Assembly (NCBI GenBank): GCA_028817255.1
Contig: JAPPQA010000043.1
Coordinates: 499 to 8,174 of the forward strand
Origin: Gammaproteobacteria bacterium
Lineage (GTDB): Bacteria > Pseudomonadota > Gammaproteobacteria > Porifericomitales > Porifericomitaceae
Length of the DNA stretch: 7,676 nt
Reading direction: 5' to 3'
In this document: piece after piece, positions 1 through 5,330 of the stretch
How positions within the stretch are numbered: position 1 is the stretch's first letter
Layout of the letters: each line of letters starts with the position of its first letter
Position numbers and translations under genes: made by a program
The notes under the pieces: generated by a model
What the model was told of the DNA's origin: nothing
Database searches by the model: none
Seen by the model: the letters and a program-made list of their open reading frames with translations, nothing else

Positions 1-735
1 GGGCTTCGTGATTATGGCATTGATGGACAAATTGGTTTGGAGCCCTCACTGCCTCAGTTTTTGAATCATTTGGTTGCAGTATTTAATGAGGTAAAGCGAG
101 TTCTTAGCGATGATGGAACTCTTTGGTTGAATATTGGCGATGGATATACCAGCGGCAATCGCGGCTACCGTGCCAGCGATAGGAAAAATCCTGCCAGGGC
201 AATGACGGTTAGGCCGGATACCCCGAAGGGGCTGAAACCAAAAGATCTTCAAGGCATTCCATGGAGATTGGCTTTTGCCCTTCAGGACGATGGCTGGTAT
301 CTGCGAAGTGATATCGTTTGGCACAAGCCCAATGCCATGCCTGAGAGTGTAAAGGACAGGCCTACAAGGGCGCATGAATATTTATTTATGCTTACTAAAT
401 CTGAAAAATATTACTATGATTATCATGCGATTAAAGAGATTGGGTTGTATTCAAAACTTCGCAATCGTAGAAGCGTTTGGAATATAAACACCCAAGGTTT
501 TCCGGGAATGCATTTTGCCACCTTTCCTATTGGTTTAATTGAGCCTTGTGTTCGGGCATCTACAAGAATTGGAGATTATGTTCTTGATCCGTTTTTCGGT
601 TCCGGAACAGTTGGGGTTTCCTGCCTGGAACAGCGAAGGAAGTATATAGGAATTGAACTTAATCCTGAATACGTTATATTGGCGGCGGATAGGTTAAGTG
701 CTGAGAAAGATGAAATTATAAGGATTGCTGTCTAA
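1..735 (+). CDS. Beta-class DNA methyltransferase (N4-cytosine or N6-adenine), 5' end outside window
   Basis: This is the modification enzyme of a type II restriction-modification pair, using S-adenosylmethionine to methylate a base within the recognition site. The frame is open from base 1 and reads GLRDYGIDGQIGLEPS. In this family that stretch directly follows the catalytic motif IV (S/D-PPY-W), so the start and motif IV lie just left of the window. The TTG at 37 is internal, not the start. About 244 residues are visible. The SAM-binding motif I (DPFFGSGT) is at visible residues 196-203, near the C terminus. Having motif IV before motif I is the beta-class order. A stretch typical of these enzymes (SDIVWHKPNAMPESVKDRPT) precedes it at about residues 103-122. 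The AT-rich composition differs from the host genes downstream. The stop overlaps the endonuclease start by one base. The family is secure. N4-cytosine activity and the CCCGGG target are inferred from the partner gene. Confidence 0.92.
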   Translation, partial: GLRDYGIDGQIGLEPSLPQFLNHLVAVFNEVKRVLSDDGTLWLNIGDGYTSGNRGYRASDRKNPARAMTVRPDTPKGLKPKDLQGIPWRLAFALQDDGWYLRSDIVWHKPNAMPESVKDRPTRAHEYLFMLTKSEKYYYDYHAIKEIGLYSKLRNRRSVWNINTQGFPGMHFATFPIGLIEPCVRASTRIGDYVLDPFFGSGTVGVSCLEQRRKYIGIELNPEYVILAADRLSAEKDEIIRIAV

Positions 736-737
736 TG
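720..737 (+). promoter_or_regulatory. Ribosome binding site and TAATG coupling junction of the endonuclease gene
   Basis: AAGGA at 720-724 lies inside the last methyltransferase codons, about 10 bases before the ATG at 735-737. The methyltransferase TAA (733-735) shares its last A with that ATG. The arrangement fixes the endonuclease start and suggests that it is translated mainly by ribosomes finishing the methylase. Confidence 0.6.
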
Positions 738-1712
738 TCTTATATAAACATACCAACGCCGGTACTACAGATTGATTTTTCTTTCGTTCTTCAAGAAATT
801 AGAGACATGTATCTCCAGGATGCACTAGGTGAAACTATTAATGGCATCGCTCCGCTAGTGCGGAATAAGCAACTTTCGCAGTACGTGTCGCAAAGATATT
901 TAAGAGCGCTTGACAGGCGCGGGTTGCGCAGCGAACTGATATTTCCGATTCCCTGTATTTTGGAAGCGAACCCACATTTATTAGGGTACTATCGCTTGTT
1001 GCTGGGATACAGTCAGAAAGCTTTTTATACAAAAGAGTTTGGCATACTGGGATTCAAGGCAATGGAAGAGAAAGGAATTTTGACCGATAAAAATAAAGGT
1101 AGATTGCCTGAGCTATGTAAGGCGATAACTGAGAGTGCGGGTGCGTTACTTGATGTAATAGGATTTGATAAAATTAGTAAAGAATTTCTTGATGATCTAA
1201 CTCTTTTAACGGTTGGGCCGCAATTACGAGTAGGCGCTAACGAGAAAAAGGGAACTTGGGGCATTAATATCGTGTTTGGGCTTATCTATGATATTGTTAA
1301 ACATGCGGTAATCAGATCAACTTCGAGGAAACTGCATATAAAGAATTCATCAGGGAGAAAGGTATTGATAGAATTTTCTCCAGACCCGGATATTGTTATC
1401 CGCGAGGAAATGACTGTTGGCAGTATTCGTAACATTATTGCCATTGAAGTGAAATCAGGAACTGATTTCTCTAATATTCACAATCGTATTGGTGAGGCTG
1501 AAAAGAGCCACCAAAAAGCAAGAATGGCCGGCTATGTCGAATGCTGGACTGTTGTGAATGTTGATAGGATTGATTTGGAAATAGCGCGAAAGGAATCGCC
1601 TACAACTGACAGGTTTTATCGCTTATCGGACTTGAAGCGCGGCAAAGGAAAAGCATACGAGGATTTTAAGAGTCACGTTATTTCTCGTGCGGGAATTGCT
1701 GAAGGCAAATAG
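735..1712 (+). CDS. Type II restriction endonuclease, probably XcyI/Cfr9I family
   Basis: This is the cutting partner of the upstream methyltransferase, 325 residues, close to the roughly 330 I recall for XcyI and Cfr9I. Those enzymes cleave within CCCGGG. I assign the family by recognition of the N-terminal pattern (IPTPVLQIDF, residues 6-15) and of LLGYYRLLLGYSQKAFY (residues 82-98). A PD-(D/E)XK nuclease core is visible in the C-terminal half: PDPD at 216-219, then a hydrophobic strand ending in E238-V-K240. The acidic residues and K240 would bind Mg2+ and activate water. The ATG lies in TAATG, sharing one base with the methyltransferase stop. An AAGGA at 720-724 sits about 10 bases upstream, so translation is probably coupled, favouring methylase before nuclease. 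No controller (C) gene or Vsr nicking gene is seen in the window. The gene is AT-rich and looks horizontally acquired. That it is a restriction nuclease is near certain; the XcyI family is likely; the target is inference. Confidence 0.78.
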   Translation: MSYINIPTPVLQIDFSFVLQEIRDMYLQDALGETINGIAPLVRNKQLSQYVSQRYLRALDRRGLRSELIFPIPCILEANPHLLGYYRLLLGYSQKAFYTKEFGILGFKAMEEKGILTDKNKGRLPELCKAITESAGALLDVIGFDKISKEFLDDLTLLTVGPQLRVGANEKKGTWGINIVFGLIYDIVKHAVIRSTSRKLHIKNSSGRKVLIEFSPDPDIVIREEMTVGSIRNIIAIEVKSGTDFSNIHNRIGEAEKSHQKARMAGYVECWTVVNVDRIDLEIARKESPTTDRFYRLSDLKRGKGKAYEDFKSHVISRAGIAEGK

Positions 1713-1881
1713 ATTCTCCATATGAAGTGTATGCGTGATTTCTGCTGTTGCGTCAGCCGTCAGATCAGTGATAGAGATGAGGAATGTAGTTTGCCGGCGT
1801 ACAGAATGCCGCGTTAAAAACAATTCCGTAAATTCTGTTGAGTTCGATCTGAAAAGATAGAGATGATCTGTTCCAGGCTGA
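1713..1881. other. Non-coding interval between the R-M genes and the host-type region
   Basis: I find no convincing gene here. Composition is intermediate between the AT-rich cassette and the GC-rich DNA to the right, so this is the likely right-hand border of the imported segment. It holds an 11-bp direct repeat (listed separately). It also holds a 7-bp inverted repeat, ACAGAAT at 1801-1807 and ATTCTGT at 1832-1838, separated by 24 bases. I see no strong intrinsic terminator after the endonuclease gene, no tRNA end and no transposon terminal repeat. Confidence 0.5.
1770..1866 (+). repeat. Pair of 11-bp direct repeats (GATAGAGATGA)
   Basis: The word GATAGAGATGA occurs at 1770-1780 and again at 1856-1866, 86 bases apart, in the gap after the endonuclease gene. 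A GATC-type word lies near each copy. They could be a protein-binding pair, remnants of an insertion or deletion event, or chance in a fairly low-complexity stretch. Their function is unknown. Confidence 0.4.
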
Positions 1882-2115
1882 AGCGGCCGCGATATTCGAT
1901 GCTGGTTTTTGCTAGACCGGTCCTCGCGGAAAGAGGTTTTGATAACGGTCTACGAAAGACATCCCGTTGATCGGCGCAATGACTACCTGAGCCGGTTCGA
2001 TGGCGCGAAGCGCAGAGAGACGAAGGAGAGACGGCTTTTGCGAATGTTTGAGCAACTGGAGAAGGGCGGCGCTGCTACGCGCATGAGGCATCCGCGGTTG
2101 GCAAGATGGCGCTGA
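1882..2115 (+). pseudogene. Possible 3' remnant of a YdeI/OmdA-type gene
   Basis: The frame is open from just after a TGA at 1879-1881 to a TGA at 2113-2115. The only candidate start in its first half is a TTG at 1909, with no good ribosome binding site. The C-terminal part (RRNDYLSRFDGAKRRETKER, then RRLLRMFEQLEKGG) resembles the C-terminal helical domain of YdeI/OmpD-associated (OmdA) proteins. In that domain a basic helix with an AK(K/R)xETRxRR pattern is followed by a helix ending in a short basic tail. Full members are longer and carry more sequence upstream, which is missing here. I therefore read it as the surviving tail of a gene whose front was lost, perhaps when the R-M cassette arrived. 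The alternative is a small intact gene of about 68 residues translationally coupled to the next gene, whose start it overlaps by 10 bases. The family assignment is by eye and tentative. Confidence 0.35.
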
Positions 2116-2693
2116 GAAACACTGCCCGCGATTACGGCTCGGTGGCCAAATGGCTGCACTGGGGCATGGCGGCGCTGTTCCTGGCTTCGTATTGCACGGT
2201 CTATTACCGGCAATGGTTTACCGACAAGGAGACGCCCGAGAATTGGATCGCCCTGCAATTGCATCTTTCCGTGGGCCTGACCATAGCGGTCCTGGTGATC
2301 CTGCGAATTTTCTGGCGGGCGACGAACCGGTTGCCGACGCCGGAGCCCGGCAGGCGCATCGAGCAACTGGCGGCGCGTATAGGCCATTACGTGCTGTACG
2401 CCGTGATGGTGCTGATGCCGCTGACCGGTTATATAGGCACGGGCGTGAACACGGAGTATTTTCTCAGTTTCGAGATCTCGAAATTCGAGGATACTCCGGT
2501 ATTCGCCTCCCTGGTGGGCGACGGCCTGGGGATGAGCTTCAAGGAATTCGAAAAGCCCGTGGACTTCATCCATAAGGATGTCATGGGGTCGTGGGTGGTC
2601 TGGCTTCTGGTGCTGGGGCATGTGCTGGCCGCGCTCTACCATCACTACCGGAAAAAGGATCGAACCATCTACAAGATGACGACCGGCCGGTAA
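2106..2693 (+). CDS. cybB: Cytochrome b561 (CybB-like diheme membrane protein)
   Basis: This is a four-helix inner-membrane cytochrome b that passes electrons between quinol and other acceptors; E. coli CybB is known as a superoxide:ubiquinone oxidoreductase. It has 195 residues, slightly longer than CybB. The start MALRNT, followed by YGSVAKWLHW, is the standard N terminus of the family and fixes the ATG at 2106. Membrane segments are at about residues 18-36, 50-70, 91-113 and 157-181. Candidate heme ligands are H18, H53, H156 and H172, by analogy with the four CybB histidines; H94 and HH179-180 are further histidines on helices. A polar loop at about 115-150 separates helices 3 and 4 and is longer than in CybB. 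There is no strong Shine-Dalgarno sequence. The start overlaps the end of the preceding ORF by 10 bases, which may allow coupling. Composition is host-like. The family is secure; the physiological partner cannot be told. Confidence 0.92.
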   Translation: MALRNTARDYGSVAKWLHWGMAALFLASYCTVYYRQWFTDKETPENWIALQLHLSVGLTIAVLVILRIFWRATNRLPTPEPGRRIEQLAARIGHYVLYAVMVLMPLTGYIGTGVNTEYFLSFEISKFEDTPVFASLVGDGLGMSFKEFEKPVDFIHKDVMGSWVVWLLVLGHVLAALYHHYRKKDRTIYKMTTGR

Positions 2694-2724
2694 TTGCCCC
2701 CGCCCGGGTGGGCGCGGGAGGTGG

Positions 2725-2730
2725 TAGAAT
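2725..2730 (+). promoter_or_regulatory. Possible -10 element upstream of galE
   Basis: TAGAAT at 2725-2730 is one base from the sigma-70 consensus and lies 40 bases before the galE ATG, a suitable place for a start site near 2737. I find no good -35 at 16-18 bases; the nearest TTGNNN (2694-2699) is 25 bases away. This is a weak call, mostly supported by galE being the first gene after the cytochrome with a 76-base gap. Confidence 0.3.
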
Positions 2731-2769
2731 CGTCTTCGGGGGAGGCCCATCGGGGAAAGGAATTACGTC

Positions 2770-3774
2770 ATGCCGGATAGCGTTAGGTCGGACGGGGCGG
2801 TACTGGTTACCGGCGGTGCGGGTTACCTGGGCAGCCATATTGCGCTCTCGCTGTTGGCTGCCGGGCGGCGCGTGGTTGTCCTGGACAACCTTGCCACCGG
2901 CGCCGAGCGGTTGGTGCCTGCGGCCGCGGATTTCGTGCGCGGCGATTGCGGCGACGGGCCGTTTCTGGACTCGCTGTTGCGCGGGCGCGGGATCGGGGCG
3001 GCGATCCATGTCGCCGCGGCGACCAGCGTCCCGGAATCGCTTGCCCAGCCGCAAAAATATTACCAACAGAACGTCGTCTGCACGCTCGCGCTTGCCGCCG
3101 CCTGCCTGCGGGCACGGGTCCCGCACTTCGTCTTCACTTCCTCGTCGGCGGTGTACGGCGAGCAGGACGCCGCTGCGCTGCGCGAGGATTGCCCTCTGGC
3201 GCCGCTCAGCCCCTATGGCGCCTCCAAGATGATGGGCGAGACGATGCTGCGCGATATTGCCGCCGCCGCGCCGTCCTCGTTCCGTTGCGCCGCCCTGCGC
3301 TGCTTCAATATTATCGGCGCCGACGCGGCGGGGCGCGCGGGCGACGTGAAGCGCGAATCCACCGGCTTGATGGCCGCGTTGCTCGCCGTCGTCGCCGGGC
3401 GGCGGCGCAGCGTCTGCCTTTACGGTGACGATTACCCCACCGAGTCCGGCAGCGCAGTGCGCGATTACATTCATGTCGCCGATGTCGCCGAGGCGCATCT
3501 CCGCGCCTTGCGCCACCTGGAGGATGGCGGCGCGGGCGGCGTCTTCAATTGCGGCAGCGGCAGCGGCTGCTCGGTGTTCGAGGTCGTGCAGGCCGTCGAG
3601 CGCGCGAGCGGGCGCAAGATCGCACTGGAGCGTTTTCCGCGCCGCCCTGGCGACCCCGCCCGCGTCGTTGCCGATATCGGCAGGGCCCGCCGCGTCCTGG
3701 GTTTTTCCCCGCTTCGCAGCGCCCTGGCTGAGGCCGTGGCGACCGCCCTGGCATGGGAAGCCCGGCAATCTTGA
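2770..3774 (+). CDS. galE: UDP-glucose 4-epimerase (GalE-type extended SDR)
   Basis: It interconverts UDP-glucose and UDP-galactose (possibly also the N-acetyl forms) in the cytoplasm, using tightly bound NAD+, and supplies nucleotide sugar for surface polysaccharide. It has 334 residues, the usual GalE length. The NAD+ Rossmann motif TGGAGYLG is at 14-21, and D39-N40 ends the second strand. The Ser residues are at 124-126 and the catalytic pair is Y149-x3-K153. FNIIGAD is at 179-185, and the GalE-typical DYPT...RDYIHVADVA spans 231-240 at its end. The RRPGDPA substrate loop is at 301-307. All catalytic residues are present, so it should be active. A clear AAAGGA (about 2756-2761) precedes the ATG. 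The gene is very GC-rich. Its neighbours are a decayed glycosyltransferase downstream and a convergent glycosyltransferase cluster, which favours a polysaccharide/LPS role over Leloir galactose catabolism. Another 4-epimerase specificity (for example UDP-GlcNAc) is possible. Confidence 0.93.
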   Translation: MPDSVRSDGAVLVTGGAGYLGSHIALSLLAAGRRVVVLDNLATGAERLVPAAADFVRGDCGDGPFLDSLLRGRGIGAAIHVAAATSVPESLAQPQKYYQQNVVCTLALAAACLRARVPHFVFTSSSAVYGEQDAAALREDCPLAPLSPYGASKMMGETMLRDIAAAAPSSFRCAALRCFNIIGADAAGRAGDVKRESTGLMAALLAVVAGRRRSVCLYGDDYPTESGSAVRDYIHVADVAEAHLRALRHLEDGGAGGVFNCGSGSGCSVFEVVQAVERASGRKIALERFPRRPGDPARVVADIGRARRVLGFSPLRSALAEAVATALAWEARQS

Positions 3775-3893
3775 AACGATTCCAATCTAATTTTTCCGGC
3801 TTGGCAGTCGGATGGATTTTCGCTTGCTCCGGATTGGCATCGCGTCTGCCGATCCGGCTCGCGCGCCATTGGCAAATACTGTCCGCTCTGTAG
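3771..3893 (+). CDS. Possible small ORF (40 codons) bridging galE and the broken glycosyltransferase
   Basis: I do not recognise this product. A TTG at 3771-3773 overlaps the galE TGA. The frame is open for 40 codons to a TAG at 3891-3893, which is followed directly by a TGA whose last base begins the ATG of the next gene. The peptide has a basic start (LKRFQ), then a hydrophobic run (SGLAVGWIFACSGLA, about residues 9-23) that could be one membrane helix, then a basic tail. A GGAAG at 3756-3760 sits about 10 bases before the TTG. The close fit between two genes is the only real argument for translation. A frame of this length is not surprising by chance, and it may equally be a non-coding leader or a gene remnant. 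Confidence 0.2.
   Translation: MKRFQSNFSGLAVGWIFACSGLASRLPIRLARHWQILSAL
3829..3857 (+). repeat. Inverted repeat forming a 10-bp RNA hairpin
   Basis: CCGGATTGGC at 3829-3838 and GCCGATCCGG at 3848-3857 pair over 10 positions (nine Watson-Crick pairs and one U-G wobble in + strand RNA) around a 9-base loop. No U tract follows on either strand, so it is not a classic intrinsic terminator. It lies between galE and the glycosyltransferase remnant and could stabilise the galE mRNA 3' end or attenuate downstream expression. Chance in GC-rich DNA is possible. Confidence 0.5.
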
Positions 3894-3895
3894 TG

Positions 3896-4242
3896 ATGGA
3901 ACGGCTCCTGATCGCGATCCCCACGTACTGCCGGGAGGAGTTGTTGGCCGATTGCCTGCGTTTCGTCAGCGAGCTGCAGTCGCCTACGGGTTTCGAGTTG
4001 AGCACGTTGGTTGTGGACAACGATTCCGAGGGCAGTGCCCGCGCCCTTGTTGGCGCTGCCAGTTGGCTGCCAATGCCCTGCTGGCGCCGTTTTCGCGGCG
4101 CCGCCGGCAGGGGGTGTTGCGGGTGGCCGGAAAACTTGCCGGTCTGGCGAAAGGCCTGTTCGCGCACCGCATCGACAACTTCGAGGCAGGGGAAGGCGCG
4201 CCGGGAGGATGCGCGCCGCCCAAGCCGCGCCCCCCTGCTTAA
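3896..4242 (+). pseudogene. Family 2 glycosyltransferase, internally deleted and out of frame
   Basis: From the ATG at 3896 the frame gives a good GT-A N terminus: LLIAIPTYCREELLADCL, then the second strand TLVVDNDSEG, about 52 residues ending near 4051. After that the same frame becomes Cys/Trp/Arg-rich nonsense. One frame over, from about 4060, a plausible GT2 C-terminal tail appears. It has ANALLAPF, a basic RRRRQ stretch and then VLRVAGKLAGLAKGLFAHR, stopping at TAA 4240-4242. Family members are usually near 300 residues, so roughly 180-200 residues are missing from the middle, including the DxD metal site and the catalytic base. The joint lies at about 4046-4062, beside a short imperfect direct repeat (TTGGCGCTGCC and TTGGCTGCC). 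The protein would be dead. It would have acted with galE in polysaccharide assembly. A 28-codon in-frame extension to an ATG at 3812 is possible but does not look like part of the family. The N terminus is secure; the tail is likely. Confidence 0.75.
4239..4242. other. Shared convergent stop codons (TTAA)
   Basis: The palindrome TTAA carries both stops: TAA at 4240-4242 on the + strand ends the glycosyltransferase remnant, and TAA at 4241-4239 on the - strand ends the CgeB-like glycosyltransferase. There is no room for a separate terminator, so transcripts from the two sides must overlap or end inside the opposing gene. Confidence 0.7.
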
Positions 4243-5330
4243 GCGTCCCCGGGAACGGAGGGGACGGGGGGCGGCCGGTCGGCGGCGTCCAGCCATTCGT
4301 AGGCTTCGCCGAACGGCTGGCCCAGGGCGGCCTCGACGATGAACCTTGCCGCGCGCCGCTCGTTGTAGGAACCGTGCGCGCGCCGCCAGCCAGCGCGGGC
4401 GCGGCGGATGCATTCGCTCTCGTCGCGCAGGTATTTGCGTACCAGTTCCGGCAGTTGCGCCGGCGACTCGAAGTAAACGACCTCGTCTTCCGAGAACAGC
4501 CGCGTCATTTGCGGCGTTGCGGGGGTCATGACCAGGCAGCCGTTGCCCGCGAGCTGTATCAGGCGGTCGGAAGAGTAGAGCGCGGTCTCGTTGTCGTGGC
4601 TGTAATTGATCCCGATCCTGGAGTTGCCCAGCGCGCGCGCGAAGGCCGCGCCGCCCAGGAAAGAAGCGCGCTCCTGTCCGAACAGCCCCAGCCGGACTTC
4701 GCCCGCCATGGCGCGCAGGACTTGCAGCAGCGCCGCGCGTCGGGGATCGGGGCGGGCGGCGTAGAACACGTCGTATTCCGGGGCAGGGTTGGCGAAGGCG
4801 CGGGCAGTCTCCACCGAGGCGTCGCAGATGTTAGGCAGGTAATAGAAGGGCGGTAGGCGGAGCTGCGACTCGCTGCCTAGACCCAGCGCCGCCCGGGCCG
4901 CTTGCGGGTGGGTGGTGGCGAAGAAGGCGTCCAGAAGGGGCAGTTTTTCGTGCAGTTGGGGGTGCCCATGGGGCCAGAAATAGTCCACCCACCACTGCGC
5001 GACCTTCGCCCCCGGCGTCTGCGCGCGGATTCGCTCCAGCGTCTTGGCGGCGACCAGCTCGCAGTGGCCCATGAGCACGAGATCGGGCGCGAAGGCCGCG
5101 GCGGTCTCCTCCAGCAGGCGGTTCATCGCGCCCACCCCGCCGCGCTTGCTGCCGAAGGGCCCGAAGCGCCGTGCCGCGTCGCGGTAACTGAAATCGAAGA
5201 CGCAGTGCCCGTTGCGGACCAGGCCGGCGCTGATCTTGCGATCGGTGGCGTAGAAGCGAGCCAATTCGTCTCGGCGCTTGCCCGCTACTCGCGGGAACAG
5301 CGAAAAGTTGGCGATGTGCAGGATCTTCAC
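4239..5330 (-). CDS. CgeB/YkvP-like glycosyltransferase (GT-B fold)
   Basis: A probable cytoplasmic glycosyltransferase that uses a nucleotide-activated sugar to extend a surface glycan. I take the start as the GTG at 5330-5328 (VKILHIANFSLF), giving 363 residues. The much longer open frame upstream is only the antiparallel GC-rich shadow of the preceding gene. The N-terminal half has a Rossmann-like start (KILHIANFS) and a DLVLMGHCELV strand at about 83-93. The C-terminal half fits the CgeB/YkvP glycosyltransferase-like domain (Pfam Glyco_trans_1_2). It contains INYSHDNETALYSSDRLIQL at 241-260, GNGCLVMTP at 262-270 and DEVVYFES at 282-289, then a helical tail with GWRRAHGSYNERR at 324-336. 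The start overlaps the upstream GT4 stop by four bases (GTGA), indicating coupling. No signal peptide or membrane segment is seen. It ends with a Pro-rich tail. Donor and acceptor are unknown. Confidence 0.85.
   Translation of the reverse strand: MKILHIANFSLFPRVAGKRRDELARFYATDRKISAGLVRNGHCVFDFSYRDAARRFGPFGSKRGGVGAMNRLLEETAAAFAPDLVLMGHCELVAAKTLERIRAQTPGAKVAQWWVDYFWPHGHPQLHEKLPLLDAFFATTHPQAARAALGLGSESQLRLPPFYYLPNICDASVETARAFANPAPEYDVFYAARPDPRRAALLQVLRAMAGEVRLGLFGQERASFLGGAAFARALGNSRIGINYSHDNETALYSSDRLIQLAGNGCLVMTPATPQMTRLFSEDEVVYFESPAQLPELVRKYLRDESECIRRARAGWRRAHGSYNERRAARFIVEAALGQPFGEAYEWLDAADRPPPVPSVPGDA
5327..5330 (-). promoter_or_regulatory. GTGA start/stop overlap between two glycosyltransferase genes
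   Basis: On the - strand the TGA of the GT4 gene (5329-5327) overlaps the GTG of the next gene (5330-5328). This supports the GTG start over any start further upstream and implies translational coupling and a shared mRNA. Confidence 0.75.

Noticed and set aside
37..735. TTG at 37 as the start of the methyltransferase
   Set aside because: The frame is open to base 1, and the 12 codons before the TTG (GLRDYGIDGQIG) are conserved family sequence following catalytic motif IV.
1801..1838. ACAGAAT/ATTCTGT inverted repeat as a terminator or operator
   Set aside because: Seven-base arms with a 24-base gap and no U run; too weak to call beyond mentioning it.
2701..2714. CGCCC-GGGT-GGGCG hairpin after the cytochrome gene as a terminator
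   Set aside because: Only five base pairs and no U tract; probably incidental in a GC-rich spacer.
2581..3768. Long - strand frame opposite galE
   Set aside because: Low-complexity Ala/Arg/Gly shadow of a well-supported galE gene; typical of GC-rich DNA.
3787..4413. - strand frame covering the glycosyltransferase remnant
   Set aside because: Basic low-complexity translation. The + strand has recognisable GT2 motifs at both ends of the same stretch.
4011..4856. + strand frame opposite the CgeB-like gene
   Set aside because: Composition typical of an antisense shadow, no motif, and it crosses the convergent stop region.
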